Assembly (NCBI RefSeq): GCF_001269385.1
Contig: NZ_CXOO01000014.1
Location: 171 to 64,170, forward strand
Length of the DNA stretch: 64,000 nucleotides
Source: Limnohabitans sp. DM1
GTDB taxonomy: Bacteria; Pseudomonadota; Gammaproteobacteria; Burkholderiales; Burkholderiaceae_C
Direction of reading: 5' to 3'
Shown: piece by piece, positions 20,898-30,439 of the stretch
Layout of the letters: each line of letters starts with the position of its first letter
Position numbering within the stretch: position 1 is the first letter of the stretch
Program-made: the position numbers and the translations under genes
The notes under the pieces: generated by a model
Told to the model about the DNA's origin: nothing
What the model saw: the letters and a program-made list of their open reading frames with translations, nothing else
Database searches by the model: none

Positions 20898-20954
20898 GGT
20901 ATTTCCTGTAACGAAAGGGTTTTTAAGCAATTTTGCCCTACGGCAAAGCCAGTG

Positions 20955-20960
20955 ATTCTA
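20955..20960 (-). promoter_or_regulatory. candidate -10 box (TAGAAT) upstream of ndk
   Basis: Reading on the minus strand, TAGAAT matches the sigma-70 -10 consensus at five of six positions and would give a leader of about 50 bases before ndk. No good -35 hexamer is visible at 16-18 bases, so this is a weak call. Confidence 0.35.
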
Positions 20961-21021
20961 ACCTGAGCAGACCCCGCCAAAAGGCGAGCGAGGCCGCATG
21001 GCCCCACAGGAGAAACTGAAA

Positions 21022-22254
21022 TCAACGGCTGCGGCCACCACTGCCACCACTGCCACCACTGCCACGACCACCCCGGCCTGGACCGCCCGGGACCTTTTTC
21101 AAGCGATTGAAGCTCTCGGCTCCAATGTACTTGGCCTCAGTTTTCGGGACATCCGACTTCGCATGCAAGCCGGAGCCGCCCGGCGCCTGGTTGGGTTTGG
21201 CCGCTGGTTTGGCGCGCGGCACAGCTGTCCCTGCCCTGCCCTGTCCGCCTGTGCGAGGACGACGGTCGTTGCGGTCGGTTCGTGAGACAGGGCGCGCAAG
21301 CGCCGTCCGAGGTCGGTCGAGGGTACCCGCCGCAAGCATGAGCGAACGGATATCCGCCTCGTCCAGTTCTAACCAAGCCCCACGGCGCAAACCGTGCGGC
21401 AAGACCATGGCACCGTAACGGATACGGATCAGGCGACTCACCGCATGACCGACCGACTCCATCATGCGACGCACCTCGCGGTTGCGACCCTCGGAAATCG
21501 TCACGCGGTACCAGCAATTGGAGCCTTCGCCCCCGCCGTCTTCGATGGAGCCGAACTGCGCCAGACCGTCTTCAAGCATGACGCCATCGAGCAATTTCTG
21601 TTTTTCGTCCTTGCTCAAGGCGCCCAGCACCCGCACCGCGTATTCGCGCTCCAGCCCGAAGCGGGGGTGCATCAGCTGATTGGCCAGCTCGCCCGAGCTG
21701 GTGAACAGCAGCAAGCCTTCGGTGTTCAGATCCAGACGACCGACGGACTGCCATTTGCCATTCATCAATCGGGGCAATTTGCGAAAAACCGAAGGACGGT
21801 TTTGCGGATCATCGTGACTGACGATCTCGCCTGCAGGCTTGTGGTAAGCAATCACGCGTGCGGGTGGCGGATCGATACGGATGCGGATCGGCTTGCCATT
21901 GACCTTGATCTGATCGCCGAACTGCACGCGTTGTCCGACGTGCGCCGGTTCATTGTTAACGGCCACACGGCCTTCGGCAATGAGCTTTTCCATCTCCAGG
22001 CGCGAGCCCATGCCCGCTTGTGCCAGCACTTTGTGCAGCTTGGGTGAATCGACCTCGGGGGCCAGAACGCGCTTACCCAAATCGGCCTCGACAAGCTGCA
22101 AGGCCTCCTCTTCTTCATCAAATTGTCCGGAAACCACATCGGACAGTTCAATGGGTTTGTACGCGGTTTCGGGTGGGCTAGCCTTTGGCTTGCGGATGCG
22201 GGATTCATATTCACCGGCGGGTGTCGAAGGGGTGTCGTGAGTTTTAGGCGTCAT
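21022..22254 (-). CDS. rluB: 23S rRNA pseudouridine(2605) synthase, RluB family
   Basis: A 410-residue RsuA-family pseudouridine synthase. An S4 RNA-binding domain ([20 protein letters not shown]) precedes the catalytic domain, whose nucleophilic Asp lies in [15 protein letters not shown]. The N-terminal ~60 residues are acidic and the C-terminal ~90 are a basic, Gly/Arg/Pro-rich tail ending [16 protein letters not shown], encoded by three perfect copies of a 9-bp unit (21035-21061). Such tails are common in betaproteobacterial RluB. It overlaps scpB by 4 nt. Confidence 0.92.
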   Translation of the reverse strand: MTPKTHDTPSTPAGEYESRIRKPKASPPETAYKPIELSDVVSGQFDEEEEALQLVEADLGKRVLAPEVDSPKLHKVLAQAGMGSRLEMEKLIAEGRVAVNNEPAHVGQRVQFGDQIKVNGKPIRIRIDPPPARVIAYHKPAGEIVSHDDPQNRPSVFRKLPRLMNGKWQSVGRLDLNTEGLLLFTSSGELANQLMHPRFGLEREYAVRVLGALSKDEKQKLLDGVMLEDGLAQFGSIEDGGGEGSNCWYRVTISEGRNREVRRMMESVGHAVSRLIRIRYGAMVLPHGLRRGAWLELDEADIRSLMLAAGTLDRPRTALARPVSRTDRNDRRPRTGGQGRAGTAVPRAKPAAKPNQAPGGSGLHAKSDVPKTEAKYIGAESFNRLKKVPGGPGRGGRGSGGSGGSGGRSR

Positions 22255-23114
22255 GGGTGGTCAGGTTCTTCGCCGTGCAAACGGCTTATGGGTGTAGAGG
22301 ATGGGGCAAGACCAGCATCGGCAGAACCCAAAGAAGTACAGAAAGAGGCAGGCGCAATCACATGCGCCGCATCGTGCGCCTCGGGCTCTTCTGCCTGCGT
22401 GTTGTCAGTGGTCATCGTCTCGGGCAATGCCTCACGCTCTGGTTCTGCCCCTTGCGCAGATTCGGGCATGTTATGTATATCAGCTGTCTCAGGCTCATCA
22501 AATGGCAAAGAGCCGGAAACTTGCCCAATGGCCTCTTCGAGCGACAAGGCCGGTTGAACTGGCAGCTGCTCAATCAGACCGCTCAACCCCGAGTCTTGGC
22601 CGTCTGCCTGCGTGAGCATGGGCAGCTGGTCCAGCGAAGACAACCCCAGATCGTCCAGAAACTGGCGCGTCGTGGCATACAGACCCGGGCGGCCTACCGT
22701 TTCTCGGTGGCCGATGACTTCCACCCAGCCTCGGTCTTCCAGCTGTTTCAGTATGGGCGTGCTGATGGTGACCCCGCGGATGTCTTCCATATCCCCACGG
22801 GTGACCGGCTGTCGGTAAGCGATGATGGCCAGCGTTTCGAGCACGGCCCGGGTGTATTTGGGCGGCTTTTCCGGATGCAGTCGGTCCAAAAACTGCCGCA
22901 TCTCGGGTCGGCTCTGAAAGCGCCAACCGCTGGCCACACAGGCCAGCTCCAATCCGCGTTGGGTCCATTCCAGTTGAAGGTCTTGCAGCATTTGCCGCAG
23001 GGTGTCGGCCCCGAGAGCATCGTCAAACAGCGTGCGCAGATCGCGCAATGACAGAGGCTGGCCTGCTGTCAGCAGCGCCGTTTCCAGGACACGCTTGGCT
23101 TGCGCCATATTCAT
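22251..23114 (-). CDS. scpB: SMC-ScpAB complex subunit ScpB
   Basis: A 287-residue kleisin-associated protein of the chromosome condensation complex. The N-terminal two-thirds form tandem winged helices ([57 protein letters not shown]). The C-terminal ~90 residues are acidic and poorly conserved. It pairs with rluB, as in many bacteria. scpA is not in this window; it may lie elsewhere. Confidence 0.92.
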   Translation of the reverse strand: MNMAQAKRVLETALLTAGQPLSLRDLRTLFDDALGADTLRQMLQDLQLEWTQRGLELACVASGWRFQSRPEMRQFLDRLHPEKPPKYTRAVLETLAIIAYRQPVTRGDMEDIRGVTISTPILKQLEDRGWVEVIGHRETVGRPGLYATTRQFLDDLGLSSLDQLPMLTQADGQDSGLSGLIEQLPVQPALSLEEAIGQVSGSLPFDEPETADIHNMPESAQGAEPEREALPETMTTDNTQAEEPEAHDAAHVIAPASFCTSLGSADAGLAPSSTPISRLHGEEPDHP

Positions 23115-23165
23115 GGTGTCAATCTTTCGGGATAAAGACGCCTCACGGCGTCAAAGGTGCAGAGA

Positions 23166-23269
23166 TGGTGGCTGATTCAGTGCAAAAACAGCCCGTTCTG
23201 ATGGGCTCAAACCCCTATGGCCAAGCCCTGGATGTGCCCAACCGGATGATCCGCTCAGGCTCCCTGTGA
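23166..23269 (+). other. candidate 34-residue small ORF between scpB and rluD
   Basis: An ATG at 23166 preceded by AAAGG at eight bases opens 34 codons (MVADSVQKQPVLMGSNPYG at the start) and ends inside the 3' end of rluD on the other strand. About two-thirds of third positions are G or C. I recognise no family and there is no independent proof of translation. Confidence 0.3.
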
Positions 23270-24289
23270 AGACCCATTGTAGCTGAGGCCTCCCAAGGCC
23301 AATGCTTGCGCCATGTCCTCTGGCAAATCGGTACGCAGATCAATGGCTGTCCCCGTGATCGGATGGGTGAATGCCAAATGCCAAGCATGCAAAGCTTGGC
23401 GCTGCATGCCCAGCGCGGGCGCGCCGCCATACACCTCATCGGCCAGCAAGGCATGACCCACATGCGCCATGTGCACCCTAATTTGATGTGTACGCCCGGT
23501 GTGCAAGGTGCATTGCACCAAACAAAAACGATCAGTTTGACCCAGCACATCCACCGTAGTGGACGCTGTTTTGCCTGACTGGTGCGTCAAATCAACCACG
23601 CCCATGCGCAAACGATTGGCTGGATCACGCCCGATGGCGGCCTCGATGGTCAGCGGCGATGCTCTGGTCCAGGCTTTGTGCGCGAGTGCCAGGTATTGGC
23701 GATGGACCTCGCGGGCGGCAATTTGCTGCACCAGCGCGTCCATGGCCTGACGCGTGCGGGCCACAACCATCAAGCCACTGGTGTCTTTGTCAAGACGGTG
23801 AACAATGCCAGCACGCGGCACGTCGGCTGCCGCAGGGTCGAGCGCCAACAGACCATTGAGCAAAGTGCCGCGCCAATTGCCCGGCGCAGGGTGCACCACC
23901 AGACCAGCAGGTTTGTGGATGACGCGCAGATGGGCATCTTCATAGACCACCTCAATAGTCATGACCTCGGGCACGAAAGCTTGTGACTGCGGCGTGGCGC
24001 GCAAAGTCACTTGCACGCGATGCCCCAGCCTCACCTTGGTTGAAACCTTGGTCGTCACGCGTCCATCGACCAAGACTTCGCCTTGCTCGATCAGTTGCTG
24101 TAAAAAACTGCGCGAAAACTCAGGCACCATTTGGGCCAGGGCGCGGTCCAGGCGCTGACCATGTAAATCCATGGGCACCTGGGTGCTTCGAACTTCCAGC
24201 TCGGGGCTTTCGCCAAGACGTTCAGCGTCGTCTGACGAAGCGGTATTGGCAGTTTGACTGAAGGTGGTGGTCGATATAATGGATTCCAT
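23255..24289 (-). CDS. rluD: 23S rRNA pseudouridine(1911/1915/1917) synthase
   Basis: A 344-residue RluA-family synthase. The S4 domain (GQRLDRALAQMVPEFSRSF) is followed by the catalytic domain with the nucleophilic Asp in GIVHRLDKDTSGLMVVA and the late block CTLHTGRTHQIRVHMAHVG. ATG at 24289 is the most probable start; a second ATG at 24172 (MDLHGQRLD) would remove a 39-residue variable leader but leave only three residues before the S4 domain. The bamD promoter lies within the first codons. Confidence 0.92.
   Translation of the reverse strand: MESIISTTTFSQTANTASSDDAERLGESPELEVRSTQVPMDLHGQRLDRALAQMVPEFSRSFLQQLIEQGEVLVDGRVTTKVSTKVRLGHRVQVTLRATPQSQAFVPEVMTIEVVYEDAHLRVIHKPAGLVVHPAPGNWRGTLLNGLLALDPAAADVPRAGIVHRLDKDTSGLMVVARTRQAMDALVQQIAAREVHRQYLALAHKAWTRASPLTIEAAIGRDPANRLRMGVVDLTHQSGKTASTTVDVLGQTDRFCLVQCTLHTGRTHQIRVHMAHVGHALLADEVYGGAPALGMQRQALHAWHLAFTHPITGTAIDLRTDLPEDMAQALALGGLSYNGSSQGA
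24254..24280 (+). promoter_or_regulatory. sigma-70-type promoter for bamD
   Basis: TTGACT at 24254-24259 and a consensus TATAAT at 24275-24280, separated by 15 bases, would start transcription near 24287, about 26 bases before the bamD ATG. The promoter sits inside the first codons of the divergent rluD gene. Confidence 0.65.
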
Positions 24290-24312
24290 TGAACAGTTCA
24301 AGGACGTCAGAG

Positions 24313-25119
24313 ATGCAAAGCTACAGATTATCGGTGGTTCCAGCCAGCTTGGTGGTGGCTTTGGGGCTCCTTCTGGGTGGTTGCTCCAGCACACCCAAGG
24401 ACATCACGGCAGGCTGGACTCCTGAAAAGATTTACAAGGAAGCGCGCGATGAGGTCAATGCTGGCGCTTGGGACAAAGCCATTCGCTTGTATGAAAAACT
24501 TGAAGGTCGTGCTGCGGGCACTGTGCTGGCCCAGCAAGCACAAATTGACAAGGCTTTCGCCCAATATAAAACCGGTGACAAAGTTCAGGCCCTGGCGACA
24601 CTGGATCGTTTCATTCGCCTGCACCCGACCAGCCCCGCGCTGGATTACGCCATCTACCTCAAAGGCTTGGTCAACTTCAATGACAACCTGGGGCTCTTTT
24701 CGGCCATCACCAACCAGGACTTGTCAGAGCGGGACCAAAAAGCTGCAAAAGACTCTTACGAGTCCTTCCGGGAATTGGTGGCGCGTTTTCCGGACTCCAA
24801 ATACGCGCCAGAAGCCCGCCAGCGCATGACTTACATTGTCAATTCGCTGGCCGCCTATGAGGTGCATGTGGCACGCTACTACGCCAGCCGTGGCGCACAC
24901 ATTGCCGCCATCAACCGTGCACAACAAGCCCTCACGGATTACCCGGGTGTGCCCGCCCTAGAGGAAGCTCTGGCAATTTTGATCAAGTCCTACGACGCCA
25001 TGAGCATGACGGTCTTGCGCGACGATACCCAGCGTATTCTGGAAAAAAACTTCCCCCAGTCCAAATTCATCCAGGCCAACGGCATCAAAAAGTCGTCGAG
25101 TTGGTGGCGTCTTTGGTGA
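24313..25119 (+). CDS. bamD: outer-membrane assembly lipoprotein BamD
   Basis: A 268-residue TPR lipoprotein, the essential partner of BamA. The signal peptide ends in LGLLLGGC with lipidated Cys24. TPR-like segments follow, such as WTPEKIYKEARDEVNAGAWDKAI and DYAIYLKGLVNFNDNLG. ATG at 24313 has AAGGA nine bases upstream. The 3' end overlaps the convergent dinG gene by 35 bases. Divergence from rluD is the standard order in proteobacteria. Confidence 0.95.
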   Translation: MQSYRLSVVPASLVVALGLLLGGCSSTPKDITAGWTPEKIYKEARDEVNAGAWDKAIRLYEKLEGRAAGTVLAQQAQIDKAFAQYKTGDKVQALATLDRFIRLHPTSPALDYAIYLKGLVNFNDNLGLFSAITNQDLSERDQKAAKDSYESFRELVARFPDSKYAPEARQRMTYIVNSLAAYEVHVARYYASRGAHIAAINRAQQALTDYPGVPALEEALAILIKSYDAMSMTVLRDDTQRILEKNFPQSKFIQANGIKKSSSWWRLW

Positions 25120-27196
25120 GTTGCAGCAAAGCGGCCTGAAACTCCTGATGCGAGTTCAATCGCCGCATCTCGGGCAAGCCACGAATCAAACGCCTCCCGT
25201 ACGACATGCTGGTCAATCGCTTGTCACACACCACCAGCACCCCCCTGTCTGCTTCACTGCGAATGAGCCGGCCCGCACCCTGCTTGAGTGCCACCGCGGC
25301 CTCTGGCAATGCGTGGTCGGCAAACGCACTGCGGCCCTCACGCGTGACACGCTGACTGCGCGCCTCAAACAAGGGGTCACCAGGTGGGGGAAAGGGTAAT
25401 TTGTCGATGATGACCAGTTGCAGCGCGTCACCTGGCACATCAAAGCCTTCCCAAAAAGAGGCGGAAGCCACCAGCACACACCCCGCCTGACCGCCCTGCG
25501 AACCCTCACGAAAGCGTTCCATCAAACGGCGTTTGGGACTTTGGCCTTGCACCAGAACCTCCACATTCGTACTGGCATCCAGTTGCGACTGCAATTGCTC
25601 GCCAATTGTGCGCATGGCATTCAAGGTGGTGGTCAACACCAGGGTTCTGCCGCCGAGCAAACGCGCCGACTCGGCGGCCAGATGCGCCACCTGCACAGCA
25701 TGACCCGGATCACCGGGCTTCGGTAAATGATCAGGCACATACAAAGCAGCCTGGCGAGCATAGTCAAAAGGACTGCTGACCTGCAGCACCGTGGCTGAAG
25801 ACAAACCACACGGCTCGGTGAACCACCGCAGCGTGTGGTCATCGCCCAAGGTGGCCGAAGTGAAAACCCAGGCCCGCTGGACCACAGCCTCCTGAGCAGC
25901 TTCGGCCGATGGTTCAACAGGCCAGGCATGCGCTTGACCTTGTTCAGACGCTGCATCCGTTTCTTCATTCGTGGGCGCAGATGCAGTCGGCAAGGCGATG
26001 GGTTTTGTCAAGGCCGAAAAAGCATCAGCAATGTCCAGCGGCGACTCCACCAGTCGAAGCTGCGCAGTGACCTCTGCCCAACGCACACCCTCCGGATCAG
26101 GCACGCTGGAAAACAGCGCTACCGCCTGTAAAAGTTCGCGCGTGCGGTCAGACAGGCGCTGAAAATCGGGTGCCAACTCGCTCACCATCTCCAGTCCGGC
26201 TTCCAGCAATTGCAGCGAGTGCCTCAAGGTCTCCATGGCCCCCGTCCACTCAGACTCGTCTACCCCCTCAGGCAAGGACTGTGTCCAGCGCAAGCGCACA
26301 GACCCTCGGTGCAGACCAGCGGCCAGGCGCAGGTCTCGCGATGCTTTTTCCAATTGCCCACTCAAGAGTTGCCAATCCACCAAGCCCCGTGCCAGTTGCA
26401 AACCCGTTGCCAACACATCGCGAGACAGTTCCAGCAATTGCACGGTCGACAACTGCTTGCCCAAAAAGTTCACACCGATTTCGTTGAGCTGGTGGGCCTC
26501 GTCAAACACCGTCACACGCACCGTGGGTAAAAGCTCGGCAACACCCGATTCACGCACGGCCATGTCGGCGAAAAACAAATGGTGGTTGATGACCACCACA
26601 TCCGCCGCCATGGCTTCTTTGCGAGCCAGCATCACATGGCAGGCCTTGTAGCGCGGACAACTCGAGCCCAGACAGTTGTCCCGTGTGGATGTGACCAAGG
26701 GCCACAGCGATGAGCGCTCGTCCAGACCCGTCAATTCGGCCATGTCGCCCGTGCGCGTCGCCTGCGACCAGGTTTCAATCTTGGCTAAAGCCCTTTGTGT
26801 GCCGGGCTCGTCCGCCTCAGGGCTGTGCCGAGCCTGCTCCATGCGGTACAGGCACAGGTAGTTGGAGCGGCCCTTGAGCAGCGCCACCCGAATCGGCAGA
26901 CCCAGCACATCGACCAGTCGGGGGATATCGCGTGAAAACAATTGGTCTTGCAGCGCCTTGGTCGCCGTAGACACCAAGGCCCTTTGCCCACTCAGCAAAA
27001 CGGGCACCAGATAGGCATAGGTTTTGCCAACACCTGTGCCCGCCTCCACCACCAGTTGGCCCCCCTCTTGAACGGTCTGGCTCACAGCCATGGCCATGTC
27101 GGTTTGTCCCTGCCGGGGCTGAAATCCCGGCACGGCCTGAGCCAAAACGCCGTGGTCAGAAAGGGTCTCGGCCACCTTTTGCCCCAAAAGACTCAA
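25085..27196 (-). CDS. dinG: DinG-type ATP-dependent DNA helicase
   Basis: A 703-residue XPD-like 5'-3' superfamily 2 helicase. Walker A is EAGTGVGKTYAYL and the DEAH box is VFDEAHQLNE. Four cysteines (NYLCLYR, DNCLGSSCPRYKAC) are placed to bind a [4Fe-4S] cluster, as in DinG. The C-terminal helicase motifs include VASASFWEGFDVPG and KQGAGRLIRSEADRGVL. The start is TTG at 27196 with AAGGAG five bases upstream, overlapping the DUF465 stop. YoaA is a related alternative name. Confidence 0.9.
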   Translation of the reverse strand: MSLLGQKVAETLSDHGVLAQAVPGFQPRQGQTDMAMAVSQTVQEGGQLVVEAGTGVGKTYAYLVPVLLSGQRALVSTATKALQDQLFSRDIPRLVDVLGLPIRVALLKGRSNYLCLYRMEQARHSPEADEPGTQRALAKIETWSQATRTGDMAELTGLDERSSLWPLVTSTRDNCLGSSCPRYKACHVMLARKEAMAADVVVINHHLFFADMAVRESGVAELLPTVRVTVFDEAHQLNEIGVNFLGKQLSTVQLLELSRDVLATGLQLARGLVDWQLLSGQLEKASRDLRLAAGLHRGSVRLRWTQSLPEGVDESEWTGAMETLRHSLQLLEAGLEMVSELAPDFQRLSDRTRELLQAVALFSSVPDPEGVRWAEVTAQLRLVESPLDIADAFSALTKPIALPTASAPTNEETDAASEQGQAHAWPVEPSAEAAQEAVVQRAWVFTSATLGDDHTLRWFTEPCGLSSATVLQVSSPFDYARQAALYVPDHLPKPGDPGHAVQVAHLAAESARLLGGRTLVLTTTLNAMRTIGEQLQSQLDASTNVEVLVQGQSPKRRLMERFREGSQGGQAGCVLVASASFWEGFDVPGDALQLVIIDKLPFPPPGDPLFEARSQRVTREGRSAFADHALPEAAVALKQGAGRLIRSEADRGVLVVCDKRLTSMSYGRRLIRGLPEMRRLNSHQEFQAALLQLTKDATNSTTF

Positions 27197-27411
27197 GCGG
27201 GCTCCTTGGGATCGATCAGTTGACGCAATTTGGCTATGTGGTCACGCAAGGCCAGACGCCGTTTTTTCAGGCGGCGCAAAAGCAACTCATCCAGCGGCAA
27301 AGGCGCCAGACAGGCTTGGTCAATCAGCGCATCCAGATCAGCATGCGCCATTTGCCACTCAATGAGTTGACGCTGCGGCGAACGCAAATCGGCACTTGAA
27401 CCATCCATCAT
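27193..27411 (-). CDS. DUF465 (YdcH-like) small protein
   Basis: A 72-residue helical protein with the basic block LLLRRLKKRRLALRDHIAKL that marks the DUF465/YdcH family; the function is not established. Two consecutive ATG codons (27411 and 27408) are possible starts. It overlaps both neighbours by 4 nt, so it is translationally linked to the secreted protein upstream and dinG downstream. Confidence 0.85.
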   Translation of the reverse strand: MMDGSSADLRSPQRQLIEWQMAHADLDALIDQACLAPLPLDELLLRRLKKRRLALRDHIAKLRQLIDPKEPA

Positions 27412-27746
27412 GGCGGACTCCGAACATCTGTCTGTTTACCTTCGAGCCGAATCTCGCGCTGCTCCGTGCGCCACTGGCGCTCATCCACATTCAGGCGCAA
27501 TTCCTCTTGGCGAATGGGCTCCAGGGCCTGCCTGCGCACTTTGCGGGCATCGCTCAAACAGGCATTGACCGCAAATTTTTGCCAGCAATCTCTGGCTTGT
27601 TGTTCATGGACCGCCATGACGGCTTGGCGCTGGCGGGTCAATTCCTCACGGCCCGACACAATGTGCTCCGGCAAAGCCGTCTGTGACTGTGCACTCACGC
27701 CTGAGACGCTGAACACCCACAAAAGCCCACACAAGCGTTTGATCAT
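27408..27746 (-). CDS. small secreted protein of unknown function
   Basis: A 112-residue protein with a cleavable signal peptide (IKRLCGLLWVFSVSGVSA) followed by a charged helical domain. Two cysteines in the mature part (ARDCWQKFAVNACLSDAR) could form a disulfide, and the C-x4-FAVN-x-C pattern looks like a conserved motif of this Burkholderiales group. I do not recognise a named family. The ATG at 27746 overlaps the zapE stop by 4 nt, and a longer in-frame version reaching into zapE is rejected. Confidence 0.75.
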   Translation of the reverse strand: MIKRLCGLLWVFSVSGVSAQSQTALPEHIVSGREELTRQRQAVMAVHEQQARDCWQKFAVNACLSDARKVRRQALEPIRQEELRLNVDERQWRTEQREIRLEGKQTDVRSPP

Positions 27747-28840
27747 GTCAGGTGCGTGTCCACGGTGCGGTGCTCCAGCGCCAGAAACTCGCTCGACTGC
27801 ATCTCGTGCAGTCGCGAGACGGTGCGCGGAAACTCGTGCGACATGGGGCCCGAGGTGTACAACCCTTCGGGCGGCACGGCGGCCGACATGATGAGCTTGA
27901 CCCGGCGGTCGTACAGCACGTCGATCAACCAAGTGAAGCGCCGCGCCTCGGACGCCATGCTCACGGGCATGTGCGGCACGTTGCTCAGCAGCACCGTGTG
28001 GTACTGCGTGGCGATTTCGAGGTAGTCGTTTTGCGAGCGCGGGCCGCCACAAATGGCGCGGAAGTCAAACCAGACCACATCCCCGGCACGGCGTTTGGCG
28101 GTGATTTCGCGCGCTTCGATGTGCAGCACCGGGTCTTCGTCCGGCCCTGTGGCCAGGCGGTTGAAGGCGTCGTTCATCTCGGCATCGGCCTGCTCGCCCA
28201 AAGGCGAGTGGTAAAGCTTGACCATCTCCAGCGTGCGGCGGCGGTAGTCGGTGCCGTTGTCCACATTGAGCACCTGCATGCGCTGGTTGAGCAAAGCAAT
28301 CGCGGGCAAGATGCGGTCGCGGTGCAGGCCGTCGGGGTACAGGCCGTCGGGCTCGAAGTTGGAGGTGGTGACAAAGCCCACACCGTTGTCGAACAGCGCC
28401 ACCAACAGGCGGTGCAAAATCATGGCGTCGGTGATGTCGGCCACATGGAATTCATCGAAGCAAATGAGTTGGTAACGCTTGGCCATGCGTTTGCCCAATT
28501 CGTCGAGCGGGTTGACGGTGCCCTGGATCACGGTCAGTTCGCGATGCACCTCGCGCATGAACTCGTGAAAGTGCAGGCGGGTTTTGCGCTCGATGGGCAC
28601 GGCCGCAAAAAAGCAGTCCATCAAAAAACTCTTGCCACGCCCCACCCCGCCAAACATGTAGACCCCCTTGGGGATCTCCGGGCTGCTCAGGAACTTGGCC
28701 AGCAGGCCCGATCGCTTGGACTTGTACGCCGCCCACTCGCTGGCGCAGCGCTCCAGCGCCTCAATGGCCCGCAATTGTGCGGGGTCGCTTTGGTAGCCCC
28801 GTTTTTGGAGTTCTTCTTCGTAAACTTCACGAACGGACAT
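27743..28840 (-). CDS. zapE: cell division protein ZapE (AFG1-like ATPase)
   Basis: A 365-residue AAA-type ATPase related to yeast Afg1. ZapE associates with the Z-ring and helps cell division under stress. Walker A is GGVGRGKSFLMDCFF, Walker B LICFDEFHVADITDAM, and TTSNFEPDGLYPDGLHRDR is the sensor region. ATG at 28840 is preferred; a TTG six codons upstream is also in frame. Being next to lpdA is usual in betaproteobacteria. Confidence 0.93.
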   Translation of the reverse strand: MSVREVYEEELQKRGYQSDPAQLRAIEALERCASEWAAYKSKRSGLLAKFLSSPEIPKGVYMFGGVGRGKSFLMDCFFAAVPIERKTRLHFHEFMREVHRELTVIQGTVNPLDELGKRMAKRYQLICFDEFHVADITDAMILHRLLVALFDNGVGFVTTSNFEPDGLYPDGLHRDRILPAIALLNQRMQVLNVDNGTDYRRRTLEMVKLYHSPLGEQADAEMNDAFNRLATGPDEDPVLHIEAREITAKRRAGDVVWFDFRAICGGPRSQNDYLEIATQYHTVLLSNVPHMPVSMASEARRFTWLIDVLYDRRVKLIMSAAVPPEGLYTSGPMSHEFPRTVSRLHEMQSSEFLALEHRTVDTHLT

Positions 28841-28867
28841 GGGTGGCTTGCTCTTCAATTCAATAAC

Positions 28868-28893
28868 AAAACCCGGGACCAGGCCCGGGTTTT
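28868..28893 (-). terminator. intrinsic terminator after lpdA
   Basis: AAAACCCGGG and its exact reverse complement flank a six-base loop. On the minus strand the stem ends in TTTTG, consistent with termination of the lpdA message before zapE. A second hairpin (ACCCGGC at 28921-28927 with GCCGGGT at 28936-28942) lies just after the lpdA stop. Confidence 0.75.
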
Positions 28894-28953
28894 CAGGGAT
28901 GCGGAACTTTAACCCAACTCACCCGGCGCTGCAGTGCCGGGTGCGTCAAGGTC

Positions 28954-30381
28954 TTAGAAGTTCAGGCTGCGCTTGTCCACCGCCAAAGCGGCCTCTTTGG
29001 TGGACTCGCTCAAGCTGGGGTGCGCGTGGCAGATGCGGGCAATGTCTTCCGCGCTGGCGCGGAATTCCATGGCCACCACGGCCTCGGCGATCAGCTCGGA
29101 GGCTTGTGGGCCCACGATGTGCACGCCCAAGATTTCGTCGGTGGTCGCATCGGCCAGCATTTTCACCATGCCGGTCGTGTCGCCCAAGGCGCGGGCACGG
29201 CCATTGGCCAGGAACGGGAAGGAACCCGCCTTGTACGCCACGCCATCGGCTTTGAGCTGCTGCTCGGTGCGGCCCACCCACGCAATTTCGGGGCTGGTGT
29301 AGATGACCCAAGGGATGGTGTTGAAGTTGACGTGACCGTGTTGGCCAGCGATGCGCTCGGCCACGGCAACGCCCTCTTCCTCGGCTTTGTGCGCCAGCAT
29401 GGGGCCACGCACCACGTCACCCACCGCCCAGACACCGGACAGGTTGGTTTTGCAATCCGCATCGACCACGATCGCGCCGCGCTCGTCGAGCTGCAAGCCC
29501 ACCGCTTCGGTGTTCAAACCGATGGTGTTGGGCACGCGGCCGATCGAGATGATCAGCTTGTCGGCGTCCAGCACCACGGCTTCGCCCTTGGCGTTGGTGT
29601 AATTGACCGTGACGCCCTTCTTGCCGTTGACGATCTCGCCGACTTTCACGCCCAGCTCAATCTTCAAGCCTTGCTTGTCGAATGCCTTCTTGGCTTCTTT
29701 GGCGATCTGTTCATCCACGGCACCCAAGAAAGTCGGCAGGCCCTCAAGAATGGTGACTTCTGCGCCCAGGCGACGCCAGACCGAACCCATTTCCAGACCG
29801 ATCACGCCGGAGCCAATCAGGGCCAGCTTCTTGGGCACAGCACCCACGCGCAATGCGCCGTCGTTCGACAACACATTGACTTCGTCAAACGGTGTGCCGG
29901 GCAAAGCACGGGCGTTGGAGCCGGTAGCGATGATGATGTTTTTGCCGGTGATCGACTCTTCTGTTTTGCCTGCCACCTTGATCTCGTAGCCGCCTTCAGC
30001 CTTGCTCGCAAAGCTGCCGCGACCGTGAAAGAACGTGACCTTGTTCTTTTTCAGCAAGTACAAGATGCCGTCGTTGTTTTGCTTCACGACGATGTCCTTG
30101 CGGGCAATCATCTTGGCCACGTCCATCTTCACGTCTTTGGCGCTGATGCCGTGCTCGGCGAAGTGGTGGTTGGCATGGTCAAAGTGCTCGCTGGACTGCA
30201 ACAAAGCCTTGGAGGGGATGCAACCCACGTTGGTGCAGGTGCCGCCAGGGGCTGGGCCACCGGCTGCGTTTTTCCACTCGTCGATACAGGCGACCTGGAA
30301 ACCGAGTTGTGCAGCGCGGATGGCTGCGATGTAGCCACCGGGGCCACCGCCGATGACAACGACGTCGAATTGTTTGCTCAT
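28954..30381 (-). CDS. lpdA: dihydrolipoyl dehydrogenase (E3)
   Basis: A 475-residue FAD enzyme that reoxidises the dihydrolipoyl groups of 2-oxoacid dehydrogenase complexes with NAD+. The FAD motif GGGPGG is at 11-16, the redox-active disulfide is Cys49/Cys54 in [15 protein letters not shown], and the C-terminal active-site base lies in [12 protein letters not shown] at 30381 gives the canonical [13 protein letters not shown]. It follows odhB after a hairpin terminator, so it may have partly independent expression. Confidence 0.96.
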   Translation of the reverse strand: MSKQFDVVVIGGGPGGYIAAIRAAQLGFQVACIDEWKNAAGGPAPGGTCTNVGCIPSKALLQSSEHFDHANHHFAEHGISAKDVKMDVAKMIARKDIVVKQNNDGILYLLKKNKVTFFHGRGSFASKAEGGYEIKVAGKTEESITGKNIIIATGSNARALPGTPFDEVNVLSNDGALRVGAVPKKLALIGSGVIGLEMGSVWRRLGAEVTILEGLPTFLGAVDEQIAKEAKKAFDKQGLKIELGVKVGEIVNGKKGVTVNYTNAKGEAVVLDADKLIISIGRVPNTIGLNTEAVGLQLDERGAIVVDADCKTNLSGVWAVGDVVRGPMLAHKAEEEGVAVAERIAGQHGHVNFNTIPWVIYTSPEIAWVGRTEQQLKADGVAYKAGSFPFLANGRARALGDTTGMVKMLADATTDEILGVHIVGPQASELIAEAVVAMEFRASAEDIARICHAHPSLSESTKEAALAVDKRSLNF

Positions 30382-30400
30382 GGTGAATGTCTTCTGGATG

Positions 30401-30424
30401 AAAAACGCCCCCTGGGCAGGGGGC
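30401..30424 (-). terminator. terminator-like hairpin between odhB and lpdA
   Basis: On the minus strand GCCCCC, a six-base loop and GGGGGC are followed by GTTTTTC. It lies between the odhB stop and the lpdA start and could reduce or uncouple lpdA expression relative to odhA-odhB. Confidence 0.7.
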
Positions 30425-30439
30425 ATTCAAAACAAGGAA

